Shown one piece after another: positions 1 through 11,300 of a DNA stretch of 64,000 nucleotides; the stretch's first letter is position 1; the number at the start of each line of letters is the position of its first letter. The position numbers and the translations under genes are program-made. The stretch spans positions 358,001 to 422,000 of the forward strand of contig JASPKZ010007285.1 in NCBI GenBank assembly GCA_030220185.1, in the 5' to 3' direction. Origin of the DNA: Diploptera punctata. Its lineage: Eukaryota > Arthropoda > Insecta > Blattodea > Blaberidae. The notes under the pieces are model-generated. The model was given only the letters and a program-made list of their open reading frames with translations. It had not been told where the DNA came from and did no database searches.

Positions 1-187
1 CCACAGGGAAGGAAAAAGATAGGTAGACCAAATATTACGTGGATTCAGGGAATCAATGAAACTAAGAGGGAATGGGAATATGGATGAACAGACAGGAATG
101 GAAAAACGTGTTGAAACAAATGTGTAGTTAACTGTAAACATGGGTACCGGAAAAATGTATATTCATTGTAAAAGTCGGAATAATAAA

Positions 188-188
<1 letters not shown>
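1..188 (+). mobile_element. LINE-D type 3' end, truncated by the window edge
   Basis: The frame-broken peptide matches the C-terminus of the minus-strand copy at 49.13-49.34 kb (GRRNITWIQGINETKREWE type). It is followed by the same untranslated tail and a TTA repeat. This is the end of a non-LTR retrotransposon; the rest lies outside the window. No function remains. Confidence 0.8.

Positions 189-220
<32 letters not shown>
187..220. repeat. (TTA)n microsatellite
   Basis: About 11 TTA units form the 3' tail of the preceding LINE fragment. LINE-B sequence starts directly after it. Confidence 0.9.
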
Positions 221-221
<1 letters not shown>

Positions 222-950
222 GCTATTATTTTTGCAGCCGATTTAGCTCTTCTGGCACTTTCCGAAAATGATTTGCAACGATCAATTTATAATTTACAAA
301 AAATAAGTGTCAAATTTAATATGGAAATATCAATTAACAAAACTAAAATTATGGCATTTCATGGAAAGGACCCCATACAAAGTAAAATCTGTCTCCAGGA
401 TAAAATTTTAAAGAGATCTAATCAATTTAAATATCTTGGATATTATCTCTCTATCTGGGATGAAAAGTATATCCCTGAAAAAATACTAGTTATTATAAAA
501 GTTTGGGAATTATTAATCAAGTTATGAAAAAACACCAGATTACGTCTATATAACACTTTGGCTAGACCAGTGTTGACCTATGGTAGAGAAGCATGGACAC
601 TAAAAAGACAACATGAAAGCCGAATAGCGACTTGTGAAATGAGATTCATCCGCAGAACAGCGGATTACACCAGATAGGATCGGAAAAGGAACACCGATAT
701 CTTAAAAGAATTGAAGACTACGCCAATTTTTGAATATATTAAACAGTACCACCTAAATTGGAAACACCATCTTGAAAGAATGACTTCAAATCGGATCCCT
801 AAAGCTGTTTATAATTATATACCAAGAGGACGAAGATCTCTGGGCCGTCCTATGAAACGCTGGAGGGAAAATTTTCTGTAGGATCGTAACAAGGCCTTGG
901 CCTAATACATGGAAGGAAGAAGAAGAAGAAGAAGAAGAAGAAGAATTAAT
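221..950 (+). mobile_element. LINE-B reverse transcriptase fragment with (GAA)n tail
   Basis: The RT palm region starts in a decayed FADD-type motif (FAADLALLALSEND) and continues through INKTKIMAFHG (residues about 28-38 of the first open stretch). Frame breaks follow, then the C-terminal domain (FIRRTA, KYIKQY, GRRSLGRPMKRWRE). The 3' end is GGCCTTGGCCTAATA followed by GAA repeats at 913-945, as in the LINE-B copies at 45.3 and 47.2 kb. The 5' end is missing and stops are present, so it is a dead copy. Confidence 0.85.
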
Positions 951-2104
951 TAATTATTTAGCAGCTTTCACAATGTTTCACATCTTCCTGCGCCCAATTA
1001 ATCAGCTGTGATTCTCCCTCACATCGCCCTGTCATTCCAATCTTCATCGTCCAATCCTTTTTCCTCATGCTACTGAAAACAACATAAATTCACGTTACGT
1101 TTGGCCGTCATCTTCTTCTTCTACCAAGTGGGGCCGATTCTAGCATTCTTCTTTAGAATCTGTCTTCTGCCATTATTTTTAAATGTCCATATCATTTTAA
1201 TTGTTTGTATTTTATGAAATCCACAATTGAAGTTTGAACAATCATATTTTGTTTAATTGTGTTGTTTTTCATTTTATCTCTTCTAGAAATCCCAGCTGAA
1301 CGCCTCAAAAAAAAAAAACATTTCCGCAGAATTTAATTTACTTACTGTTCTATATTTTAATTCCCAGGTTTACTGCAACTTTTTTGCCTGTATCATATAA
1401 TTTCAACCATTTCAGTTTGCGTTATTCATTTTAATACACCCTGTATACGTTATATGGGAGAATCTTGAAATATATAATTAAAATTTTAATACATTGTTTT
1501 ATTCTTACGCAAGTACAATTCAAAATACGTAGGAATTTCAATTGTTTCAATATGGCATAATTAACAAAAAATATCTAAAAAAACTTAGAGCAAAGCATTT
1601 GAAAAGCAGAGACAAAATTAAATATTTGAATATTATAAAACAATTTGGTGAACATTTCAGACATTAACCATTGAGGATGTGTTGAAAATAACAGTGGAAC
1701 TTACAGGTGAGTCAGCATGGAGCATACATTCTGGTCGTAATGGAATTGTACCGTTTAATAAAGGTTATCTATTGACATCGTGGAAAAAGCATAAACGTCT
1801 AATTAGGTAGGCACATAAGCTATCCTTTTTTTTTTCATTCATAAATATGAAACTGAGGAAGTTCCTAATTATTGGCACCATCATATGTTGTATTCAAACT
1901 TGTTTCCCGTAAAATACGATGCTGCCTAAGAACAAATATTTATATCGATAGCAGTTCCGTACACAATTCAGTCATATGGCGGGTAAAAATGATACCACGT
2001 TCTCCCAATAGACGGACTCGTCGGATTAACCCATTTGCCTCAGAAGACGGGCTATACTCGCTAAACTCTCCTGTTATATATTTTGCAATGGTAAGATGTA
2101 ACTT
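951..2104. other. No recognisable feature
   Basis: AT-rich sequence with short poly-A/T runs. The open stretch at 1872-2100 has no family resemblance I recognise. Confidence 0.5.
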
Positions 2105-2620
2105 CCCAGGTTGCGAAATATCATACACAGCAGAAACAGATATAAATAACAAACTAAATAAGTTTAATTACATAACAGATACACTAAAAATAACTTTGAA
2201 AAATAAAGCCAGGAAAGACTCTATAATGAAATTATACAAGACAATGGCAGTGGCTATTATTACTTATGGATCCGAAACAAGGACAGTGACAACAAAACAA
2301 TCTGCCAGAATACAAGCTGCTGAAATGAAATTCCTCAGACCAATAGCAGGATATCAAAGAACAGACAAAAAAACATAACATAGAAATAAGACAACAACTA
2401 AACGTAGAGGAATTAAACACAACAATAGTGAAATACAGAACAAATTGGAAAGAACACTTAGCAAGGATGACTGAGAATAGACTAATAAAAGCAGCATACA
2501 ACTATTTACCACGAGGAAGAAGAAGTTTGGGAAGAACAAAGAAAAAGATGGAAACAGCAGCAATTTGGAGCCGGAACAGGCTAGTAAATAAGCCTAAACC
2601 GCGAAGAAGAAGAAGCAATG
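2105..2620 (+). mobile_element. LINE-I RT C-terminal fragment
   Basis: The peptide has the post-RT C-terminal domain: KLYKTMAVAIITYGSE, IQAAEMKFLRPIAGYQRTD, then after a frameshift EHLARMTENRLIKAAYNYLPRGRRSLGRTKK. This is the usual order Y-G-S/C-E, (A)AEMKFLR, basic GRRxLGR block. A related minus-strand remnant is at 19.59-19.70 kb. Broken and 5'-truncated. Confidence 0.8.
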
Positions 2621-3599
2621 TTTTGTACATCCCTTGGCTGGTTACCTATTGTTTGCATATATATGAATAGTAGAGGAATATGTTTTGGCCTTCACCATTA
2701 TTGTGATCTCAAGTACCGTTAACTTTTGTTCGTTTTGAATGTCTGAACATAAACAATATAATTTACGGTGACTTAGATCCGGTTTCTGGGGAAATGCATT
2801 GAGCATTTAAACTGAAGTCAATGTGTTAATACATTATGTTTTAATTTAAAAAATATAACTTAAAGTTTTATTTTTTTTTAATTAAACGAGTTATGAATTT
2901 TAATCAAGTAAACATCAGTTCAATTCATTATATAAGTTTATTTACATACAGCTGCAACTTAGCTCGGAATTAGTATAAAAGAACTTCCTGAAATAAGAAA
3001 CCTCTAGTCAAGATACATCGAACCTTCAATACCTCGATATTGTGATAAATCAAATGGAGATAAATAGTTTTGCATTTTAATTGATCACGTATTTAGTAGT
3101 AATACAATGATTGGAAATATTATGTGGTCAATTTGAACGCATTTCATCCTCAATAACATCAAAACTAAATTAAAATGAAAATTTCCCTGCATTGTGGGGC
3201 GTTTCAAAAGAATTTAATCAAGTCATTCTACGCCATCATGTTGTGCATTATTTAATTTTAATGTAAAATAATTGACAATCGTTGCTCTAACATTTTGTCA
3301 ATCATGGCCCTCTATTAACAATTTCACATTATTACAAACTGCATTTTGTTTACGCGTTAGTGTTTTGTTTTGCTACTGTGTCAGGTTTCTATTTATGTTG
3401 CGTGCAATATTGGTTTACACAAGTATTTCCACCGCAGGCTGTTTTAAATAAAGGCTTTAGGGTCGTTATTAGCACAATAATTGCAAAAAAAAACACAACC
3501 TTCGACATTTTTAAAATATATAAAATTCTGTTCAGTTGTCAGTCAAATATAAATAATGCAGAATATATTTTTTTTATAGAAGTAAGATAATACACAATA
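2621..3599. other. No recognisable feature
   Basis: Very AT-rich, with poly-T runs and only short open stretches. Nothing in it can be assigned. Confidence 0.5.
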
Positions 3600-3772
3600 A
3601 CCAATACCTAGAACAAGTACAACATTTCAACTATTTACGTTGTGAAATATCAAAATAAAAAAAAATGTGAAGAAGAAAATCGCTAAATTTACACAAATCC
3701 TAGGAATGATAAATAATACATTAAAGGCTAAATTAGCACAAAAATCCACAAGAATAAAATACAGAAAAAACT
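3600..3772 (+). mobile_element. LINE fragment (connection between RT thumb and C-terminus)
   Basis: The reading IAKFTQILGMINNTLKAKL aligns by eye with KISKFLRILGLINSIFKPQL of the intact LINE-C copy at 44.7 kb. The fragment is interrupted by the foldback element starting at 3774. A 12-13 base duplication (ACAGAAAAAACTT type) occurs at 3761-3773 and 4109-4120. Confidence 0.6.
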
Positions 3773-4067
3773 TATTTGAAGAGAAAAATTATACGCTCAG
3801 ACCGGGACTTGAACCCGGGACCCTTGGTTCTCTAGACCAAGTGCTCTACCAACTGAGCTACCTGAGCAAGTACCGATCTAAACGCAAATCCTTCTCTATA
3901 TACATTGTAATTCCCATCCACCAAATGCTGTGAAGCCATGCTTCTATCTTGCAAATGGCGGCTCCTTTTATTAAGAAGACATATTTGGGAATTATATATT
4001 ACAGCTAGAGAACCAAGGGTCCCGGGTTCAAGTCCCGGTCTGAGCGTATAATTTTTCTCTTCAAATA
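3773..4067. repeat. Foldback element with 63-bp perfect inverted repeats carrying a tRNA-like 3' half
   Basis: Positions 3773-3835 and 4005-4067 are exact reverse complements over 63 bp. Each arm contains the T-arm and acceptor end of a tRNA-like sequence. A tail of about 41 bp, ending A-rich, and then the TSD-like ACAGAAAAACTT follow the right arm. The overall plan (two arms, short tail, TSD) resembles the Penelope-type foldback at 47.62-47.87 kb. Class unknown. Confidence 0.75.
3795..3867 (-). tRNA. tRNA-like sequence (probably not a functional tRNA)
   Basis: The 73-nt minus-strand sequence folds with a 7-bp acceptor (GCTCAGG with TCTGAGC, one G-T), a GCTC/GAGC D-stem with AGTTGGTA loop, and a 5-bp T-stem around TTCAAGT. 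The anticodon arm is two bases too long: CTTGGT/ACCAAG encloses CTAGAGA. No anticodon can be named with confidence. Its 3' half is also present in the inverted arm at 4005-4047, so it belongs to the mobile foldback. No CCA is encoded. Confidence 0.6.
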
Positions 4068-4439
4068 TTATTTATCCATCATTGAGATGTACGAAATCAA
4101 TAATAAAAACAGAAAAACTTGTTCAAAGTGGAATCGTATGGATCCAATTTCTTTTTTTCCACATTAGACAACACTCTGCATTATAAAAAAAAATATTAAC
4201 CAATTATAGATTATGGAACACCGTTATGTCTTTTTATATACCTTAGATGAATTGTAGTCACCTGCCGTTGTAAAGTGAAGTATAGTATGTACGGGCGACT
4301 TCGACGGTAACGAGTGAAAAAACAGTCACGTTTCGTCACCGATAAAAATGTCTCTTAGGAGCGTATTTTCATTATTATTCAATTTGACTGATAATTAATT
4401 AATTGTTTAGTATGACTATTATTGTAATTTTTTGTATTT
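4068..4439. other. Mostly unassigned; holds a short dispersed repeat at 4268-4316
   Basis: About 45 bp around 4268-4316 (TACGGGCGACTTCGACGG) recurs inverted near 29571-29620 inside the Tigger element. The rest shows nothing. Confidence 0.5.
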
Positions 4440-4520
4440 ATATGTAACATATGTTTGTCCTGGTGAGTGGAAGAGAAGGCCGCATGGCTTTAACTCCACC
4501 AGGCTAAATAAATCTATCCT
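4440..4520 (+). mobile_element. LINE-L 3' module
   Basis: GGTGAGTGGAAGAGAAGGC, then TTAACTCCACCAGGCTAAATAAA, is the dispersed 3' end also seen near 12.24 (minus), 18.85 (minus), 22.25, 22.57, 24.48, 57.64 and 59.53 kb. Here the trinucleotide tail is lost. Confidence 0.7.
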
Positions 4521-4525
4521 AATCT

Positions 4526-5085
4526 AGAAAGAAATTAAACATAGGTTCAATACTCGATACGCATGCTGCTATGCATTACAGGGACTTTTATCATCCTAGC
4601 TTATCAAAAAACGTTAAACTGATAATACCATATAAATCTGTTATTCTCCCGGTTATATTGTATGAATGAAAACATTGACTCTTACTTTATGGGAAGAGAA
4701 AAGATTTAGTGTTTGAGAATAAAGTAGTTTGAAAAAATTTGATCGAAGACTAGATAGGCGAATGGAGAAGACTTTTTACAGTGAGTTACATGATCTTCAT
4801 GGGAAACCAGACTAACAACAGTTAAGACTTGCAGACTACGATAGGCAGGACATATGGCACGAATGGGGAATGAAATAAGAGATGGAAACTCCTTGTAAGA
4901 AAACTAGAGGGAACGCCCAGGAGGAAGGCCAAGAATGAGCTCGGTGAATAACAACAATTGTTGAGATACGGTAAATATATTATACAGGAAATGATTGGAA
5001 AACATTAGTAGAGGATAGGACTTAATGGAGAGCTTATGTCCGCGCGGCCATGAACCTACGGGTTCGATAGTGTCAATGAATTGTA
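4526..5085 (+). mobile_element. LINE-A RT C-terminal fragment, heavily decayed
   Basis: Base-level similarity to the 37.8-38.5 kb copy runs from 'GAAATTAAACATAGG' to the terminal CATGAACCTACGGGTTCGATAG block. Many stops and deletions make it one of the oldest LINE-A copies here. Confidence 0.75.
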
Positions 5086-5089
5086 GTGT

Positions 5090-5540
5090 AGCGATAGATA
5101 TTGCGTAACGCATGCGTTTAAATATATAACTGAGCGCAGTATAATCCCATTCGCTTTTGCACTGAATTAAAACCATGGTTCAACGCTTTCGCCATACGAA
5201 GTTTCATTTGGAAAAGTTTTGTCGGCGCCATATTCCCTTCAGATCATTAAAAGTTGGGTCATTAATTTTTTTTTCTTTGGCACAAACCGTCCTCTAACAA
5301 ATGTTCCGACATTCATTTGTTACCAGCTGCGTTTGATTTATTAAAATGTTTATTTCTAATGACGTAGTTATTCTAACAAAAACAAAAGAACTGTCAATCT
5401 GTATACAGTATTAACATAATAATGCGAACCAGTTCTCCTGGAGTGACTTAGAGAAAAGCGACCTAAACATAGGTAATAACAATTGACATTGCCTTCTTCA
5501 TACCCTGGTATTATTTTATTTTATTTTTTTATTTATAGAC
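5090..5540. other. No recognisable feature
   Basis: AT-rich sequence. No coding or repeat signature was identified. Confidence 0.45.
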
Positions 5541-5544
5541 GCCA

Positions 5545-5892
5545 TTTAACAAGGTGAATGGAGAAGACTACATAACAATGAACTACATGGTCTTTATAGA
5601 TTTCTAGCCAGATATAATAAGAACAGTTAAGTCTCGTAGACTGCGTTGGGCAGGACATGTTGCACGTATGGGGAATGAAAGACTTGCATGGAAGCTTCTT
5701 GTAGGAAAGCCAGAGGGAAAACGCCCAGTGGTAGACCAAGAATGACGTGGGAGAATAACATTAACTATGATTTGAGGGAAGTAGATTATACAGGGAATGA
5801 TTGGAAAACATTAGCACAGGATAGGGATGTATGGAGAGCTTATGTCCGCGCGGCCATGAACCTACGGGTTCGATAGTGCCAGTGAGTAAGTA
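5545..5892 (+). mobile_element. LINE-A 3' fragment
   Basis: This contains the last third of the LINE-A protein (GEWRRLHNNELHGL, RLRWAGHVARMGNER, WENNINYDLREVDYT, DRDVWRAYVRAAMNLRVR) with one frameshift near 5730. It ends GTGCCAGTGAGTAAGTA, the family's GTAA-type tail. Confidence 0.85.
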
Positions 5893-5944
5893 CGTATTTA
5901 ACATATAAGATCATATACACCTCTTCCGAGCTAAGTTCCAGTTC

Positions 5945-7047
5945 ATCTTCTTCTTCTTCGGCTTTCCCCCACTTATAGGTTTGCCGTCTTCAGTTTCCAT
6001 TTATCTGTATCATTCCAATCTCCCTCTTCCAAATTCCTATCATCCATTATAGTTCTGACGTATGTTCTCCATTTCCATCTTGGTTGCCACGTTTATTTCC
6101 TCCAGGGGGTGACCACTGGTATATATTTTTTTGGCCATCTTTCATTTTCCATTCTTTATAGATGGCCATACCATTTAAGCGTTTGATTTTCAATCCTCTT
6201 AACAACAGATGTGGTGACATTCATTTCTCTCCAAAGGTATTCATTTCTTATTTTATCCTGTCTTGTTTTTTGGAGGCTTCTTCTAAAATAATCAAATTCA
6301 ACTGTTCTAATTTTATTATTTTGTAATTCCGTCAAAGACCAAGTTTCACTTCCATATGACAAGATATTCTGTATTATGCTCTAATAAATTTTCATTTTAT
6401 TTTCCTTTGTAATATTTTTGTTCGAAATTATTCCATGTAATGTCTTAGTTGCATTTTTTTGCCATTGTAATTTTAGTCTGTACATTTCTCTCACAGGTAC
6501 CTGAACTTGTAATTATTGACCCAAGATAATTAAAAGATTCATTTTTTTTTTATTTTCCTTGTTTCGAGTATGAGGTCATCCACATCCTTTCCCAAACACA
6601 TATATTCTGTTTTCTGTAAATTCATATTCAGTCCCCATTTTTTATATTCGTCCATTAGTTTATTTATCATATATTTCATATCATCTTCATCCCCTGCAAA
6701 AATTATTTGATCATCTGCAAACAACAATGAATACAGTACTTTTCCTCCTATAGGAATACCCATTTCAGAACATTTTTATACCACAAGTTAAGAGCCTAGT
6801 CTAAATAAATGTTAAAAAGAATTGGTGATAAACTGCATCCCTGCTTAAGGCCTTTATTCACTGTGAATTCCTCTGTTAAATTATTCTGTATTTTTACTTT
6901 AGCTTTTGTATTACTATAGATCCTCCTAACAATATTAATCCATTTATCACAGATATTCAGATTTCTCATTGACGTCCATAACAATTGTCAAGGTACACTA
7001 TCATATGCCATCTCTAAATCAATAAAGGGCTTTTTAATATCTAAGAT
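5945..7047 (-). mobile_element. LINE-E reverse transcriptase fragment
   Basis: Read on the minus strand it carries three RT palm motifs: FIDLEMAYDSVP (motif A, about 7000-7030), NKGLKQGCSLSPILF (motif B, about 6800-6860) and LLFADDQIIFAGDEDD (motif C, about 6690-6740). These are followed by the YGSETWSL/LKWYGHL C-terminal region and a GAA tail at 5948-5960. Frameshifts and stops separate the parts. The 5' part is lost where it abuts LINE-A at about 7047. Confidence 0.85.
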
Positions 7048-7885
7048 CATATATACCTTAGTTGCTGATGATTTAGTATTGTTGGCCGATAGCGAGGAGA
7101 TACTAAAGGACAACACGCACACACTATTGAGTAACACTAAGAAATTAGGACTGGAAGTAAATATCAATAAAACTAAATATATGGTCACACGTAGAAATAC
7201 ATTATATAATGAAAATGGACAGCTAATGACAAATGAGGGAAATTTTGAGGAAGTGGCTGAATTCTAATACCTAGGAATAATAATCACAAATAGGAATGAG
7301 ATGCACAGAGAAATTAAACATAGGCTCAATTCTGGAAATGCGTGCTATTATGCATTGCAGACACTTTTGATGTCCCAACTCCTTTCAAAAAACGTTAAAC
7401 TGAAAATATATAAAACTATTATTCTACCAGTTATATTATATGGGTGCGAAACATGGACTCTTACTTTAAGGGAGGAAAGGAGATTACAAGTATTTGAGAA
7501 TAAAGTACTTACGAAAATTTTTGGACCAAAGAGAGATGAACAGACAGGTGAATGGAGAAGACTACATAACAATGAACTACATGGTCTTTATAGGAAGCCA
7601 GATATAATAAGAACAGTTAAGTCTCGTAGACTGCGATGGGCAGGCCATCTTGCACGTACGGGGAAGAAAAGACTTGCTGGAAGCTTCTTGTAGGAAAGCC
7701 AGAGGGAGAACGTCCATTTGGTAGACCAAGAATGAGGTGGGAGAATAACATTAACTATGATTTGAGGGAAGTAGATTATACATGGAATGATTGGAAAGCA
7801 TTAGCTCAGGATAGGGATGTATGGAGAGCTTATGTCCGCGCGGTCATGAACCTACGGGTTCGACAGTGCCAGTGAGTTAGTTAGT
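7048..7885 (+). mobile_element. LINE-A RT fragment with ADD motif
   Basis: Starts within RT motif C (VADDLVLLADSEE), then INKTKYMVTRRN, a stop near 7266, KIYKTIILPVILYGCETWTL, VFENKVLTKIFGPKRDE and the full C-terminal block. It ends CAGTGAGTTAGTTAGT. One of the longer LINE-A copies; broken by at least one nonsense change and one frameshift near 7680. Confidence 0.88.
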
Positions 7886-7892
7886 ATTTATT

Positions 7893-8612
7893 TTGTATAA
7901 AATGCAACCTGTCCAATGCGGAGACGGAAGGATATTTCTACACAATTAATGAAAAATGTCTATAAAGCGGAAAGACAGAGAGAAATAAATTAGTTTCCCC
8001 TTCACTGATTTTCCGTTAGGCGAAATAACAACAAGAGATGATTTGTGCTGCCGGGTGAATCTGAAATTTCCTTTCTGCCTCAGTGCACACCCGTTATGCG
8101 AAATACAGGTTCGTTTAACAAATATTTGGCGTGTGACATCTGTCTTACAAATAACCAGTGCACTGTAAAATCTTAAATTATTTTAAGATCTGAGACCGAT
8201 TGTGTACGTATCTTTCACAGGCAGCGTCTAAATTTCCGGAATAAAGATGGCTAAATCGTATGTATCATTGCCATTAAACGAAAAAGTGAAAGTGATTGAA
8301 GATAAAGAAAAACAACTCTCAGTACGCGAAATAATGACCAAATTTAAATGTGGAAAACCCCAAGTTTAAGAGATTTTAAAACAAAACAAATTAATGAATA
8401 AATGCAAGGGAATGATCAAACGAAGAGGAAATCAAAATAAATAAATAATAAATAAATAAACAAATAAATCGTGGAAATAGTACGGGAGTGTTTCACAAGT
8501 GCACGACCAAAAAATCTCCAAATTTCGGGAGCGATGCTCCAAAGACAAGCTTTAGCTGTTGATACATCCCTAGAGAATAACGATTTCAAGGCCTTTTCAG
8601 GTTGTTAATTAT
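7893..8612 (+). pseudogene. pogo/Tigger transposase fragment (5' region and CENP-B-type DNA-binding domain)
   Basis: The leader matches that of the Tigger copy at 28.86-29.23 kb. It is followed by MAKSYVSLPLNEKVKVIED, VREIMTKFKCGKPQV, a stop, and after a frame change ISGAMLQRQALAVD. These are the two helix-turn-helix modules of pogo/CENP-B-like transposases. An A-rich AAATAAAT stretch at 8432-8471 interrupts it. No DDE catalytic region is present, so it is inactive. Confidence 0.75.
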
Positions 8613-8682
8613 ATAAGTTTTTTACCTGGTAAGTCAGTCGTCCTCAACTAAGTTATTAAACTTCTTCAAGTTATTCTAGAAT

Positions 8683-8715
8683 GGAGGCCTTTCGAAATCA
8701 ATATTTCATCTTCTG
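8683..8715 (-). ncRNA. Hammerhead-ribozyme-like motif at the PLE 3' end (degenerate)
   Basis: Minus strand: CAGAAGA core (canonical is CUGANGA, so U4 is A), stem II GAAAT/ATTTC with 4-nt loop, GAAA, palindromic stem III GGCC flanked by A and U, then C as the cleavage-site nucleotide (8684). PLEs are known to carry hammerhead motifs. Activity is doubtful because of the U4 change. Confidence 0.5.
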
Positions 8716-8841
8716 CGTTTTAACTGGAACTGATGGTTGATGGTGTTATAAAGGTTGTATAGTGGATTTATGTCTGCTGTTATGTAATCTTTGAGTAGGT
8801 CTTTATTCTTTGCTTCTTTTAGAATCTCTATTTCTTCAAGG

Positions 8842-9280
8842 TCTGTTGTGGAAAGCATAATGACTTATGGTGCTGAGGGATGGACTTTGGTAGAGGGACA
8901 AAAAACTAAGATCTTGGCAGTGGAGATGGATGGAATAAGACGCAGTGCCAGGGTGTCCAGGTTGGAAAGAAGAAGAAATGAAGAAGTGAGGCAGATTATG
9001 GATATGGAGGAGACAGTGGTGGAAAGGATCGAAAGACGAGCTCTTCAGTGCCATGTCAGGAGAATGGAGGATGATAGGTGGCCCAAAACTCTTTTGGAAT
9101 GGTCACCTTCTGGTAGAAGGAAACGGGGCAGGCCAAGAACAACTTGGAGAGGAGAGATCTATAGATTGATGAACGACCGAGGTCTGGAGGAGGATGAATG
9201 GCGTGATCGGCAAGAATGGCGAATGGGAATACAGGGTAACCGCTGAAAAGTGGAGAGACCCTCAAAAGTAAAAAGTAAAT
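8842..9280 (+). mobile_element. LINE C-terminal fragment inserted in the PLE
   Basis: An open stretch reads MTYGAEGWTL, EMDGIRRSARVSRL, VRRMEDDRWPKTLLEW and SGRRKRGRPRTTW, a complete post-RT C-terminal domain of the LINE-D/F type. It is flanked by a 12-bp TSD (ATTTCTTCAAGG at 8830-8841 and 9281-9292). The intact frame and exact TSD suggest a fairly young, 5'-truncated insertion. The tail is AAAGTAAAAAGTAAAT rather than a long repeat. Confidence 0.9.
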
Positions 9281-9645
9281 ATTTCTTCAAGGATGCTGCC
9301 GTTATTATACTCTTTGTGTAGTATTGACATAGAGTAACCGAGTTTTTTCAAATCGATGACCTGTCTCGAGTATATGTTTGGCAAAAGTTGATTTTTCTTT
9401 CTCATTATTAATAAAATTTGTGTAATGTTCCGAATATCGAGTGTTAAAGTTTCTTATTGTTTTACCTATGTAGAATTTTTCACAACTATCCATTTTAGTT
9501 TATAGACGTCTTTATTTTTATACTTATTTGTTGTTTATTTTATCAGAAATTATGTTATTGAGTTTATTATTGGGTTTAAAGGCGATTTTAATGTTTTTAT
9601 CTTGTTTCTTGATCGAATTAGCTAATTTGGTTGTTTAGTTTCCTG

Positions 9646-10069
9646 CATCCCCTCAGGGGTCCTCATCTAGGGGATATGTGGATGGCGACCACAAGGTGCC
9701 CAAGCTGAGCAAAACATTTCTTCCACTTACTTTTGTTTTGCACTCTTTTAACTTTACTATCTAACCTCTCTTGGTTAACTCTTGTTTTTTCGACCCCGTC
9801 GCTATTAGGGCATCCGAGGGCTAGGGAGTCTTTCCTTTCTTCCATTTCTTCTTTCCTTTATTTTCTTTTCTTCTCCAGAAAAGCCTGGCCAGAGGCTATA
9901 AGATGGCAGGCCCATCACTGGTCTTGCCTTCCTTTGGCCAGCAACCAATCGAAGGGACTATTATTATGCTTTCAAGTCTTATACGAGAATTTTCCGGAAG
10001 ATGCTGGAGAGAAAATTTTCTATAGGATCGTACCAGGCCTTGGCCTAATACTTGGAAGGAAGAAGAAGA
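9646..10069 (+). mobile_element. SINE-like element ending in the LINE-B 3' tail
   Basis: The body (CCTCAGGGGTCCTCATCTAG to AGATGCTGGAG) is unrelated to LINE coding sequence. The last about 60 bp (TTTTCTATAGGATCGTA, GGCCTTGGCCTAATACTTGG, GAA repeats) are the LINE-B 3' end. It has a 9-bp TSD, AGTTTCCTG, at 9637-9645 and 10070-10078. A nearly identical copy is at 63426-63868. Such tail sharing suggests LINE-B supplied the machinery. Confidence 0.8.
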
Positions 10070-10241
10070 AGTTTCCTGTATAAGTTAGTGTAGTCCATTT
10101 GTTTGTATTTGTGTTACATTCTTTTTCTAGTTTTGTTATATTTGTTAAATTTATTCTTTTTTGTTTTCTAATTTGTTGGTAATTTCATCTTTATATCCAT
10201 TGTTATGTGCTAGGGATTTTATATAGTTTAGTTCTTTTCAG

Positions 10242-10974
10242 GGCCGGGTGGGAGATGACAAGCTTTTTATCTACCCACTTTAAGAGCACCCAATTACAAG
10301 AAATATTAATAAAACACTGTATTAAACGTATTTACCTAAGAAATGTAATTATCACTTCATTATTTTACTCGTAAATATGAAAATAAAGTGGAACTATTTC
10401 CTGTCATGACCACATAGGTTAGGGACTATGTCGTGTCATGACCACATAAGTTATAAGAGTCCTTATTTCTAACCAGCGATAAACTACCAATTATCAAACT
10501 TTTAACCAGCGATACACCACAAATGAGCACAATGTGTACATTTAATCAAGGGATTCATATCTGTGTACCATATCTATGGTTTCAACAAATCAGGTCCGGA
10601 CTTATCCTTTACTTATTTAACCGCGTAAAATAATAAAAAGGACGTTCCCTGGATTTCACCTAGTTAGAGTAATTGATTTGTGTTACAGTTATTAATTTAG
10701 GTTTGGTTAGCTTTTAAGTTCCTTGCTTTTTAAATGTGATTTGATACGTAAAATAAATTACTTCATTTCTATTATTCTATGAAAAATTCAAAATGTCGGA
10801 CGGTTACCACGTAAAATCATATTTCCACTAGTTCATTTCGTGTTAATTATACGTATTTAGGCGGCGGTTATATCTCTTAGGTAATTTGATTCATTAACAG
10901 TTTACAATACTTCAAATTACATCAAAATTGGCATAAGTCGCGTAACTAAAAAGCTTGTCTTGTACAACCCCACC
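10242..10974. mobile_element. Non-coding DNA transposon with 8-bp TSD
   Basis: The ends are imperfect inverted repeats sharing GGGTGGG and GACAAGCTTTTTA. They are flanked by CTTTTCAG at 10234-10241 and 10975-10982. The 733-bp interior has no coding capacity. An 8-bp TSD is compatible with hAT-type transposition, but I cannot assign the superfamily. It interrupts the PLE. Confidence 0.7.
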
Positions 10975-11264
10975 CTTTTCAGTAGTTTGTTTTGTTTAGT
11001 GGTAGCTTTAACACTTCTGTTGATTAGGCTGATGCAGGTACTCATTTTCTGTTGTATTGGGTGTCTTGATTTTTGGTGTATAGTATGTGTTGTTTGTTAG
11101 TTTTCTGTATATGCACATGTCTAGATTGTTGTTAGTAAAATTTTTGCAAAGTGTTAAGTGTAAACAGCTTATGGAGTTATTACTTTCAGTTTCTTCTGTG
11201 AACTGAATTTTGCTGTGCACTTTGTTCAATTCATCTGCAACGATTTATTTTTCTATGTGGATGT

Positions 11265-11300
11265 CGTCTTCATATATTAATAGAAGGTCATCGACATATC
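11265..11300 (-). other. YVDD catalytic motif of the PLE reverse transcriptase
   Basis: The minus-strand reading YVDDLLLIYEDD holds the two active-site aspartates of the RT palm. Stops flank it on both sides in the present frame. Confidence 0.75.

Noticed and set aside
1872..2104. Unrecognised open frame on both strands
   Set aside because: No motif, no splice context and high AT; it joins a LINE fragment only by chance.
3795..3867. Functional tRNA gene
   Set aside because: The anticodon arm has two surplus bases and the sequence is part of an inverted mobile repeat.
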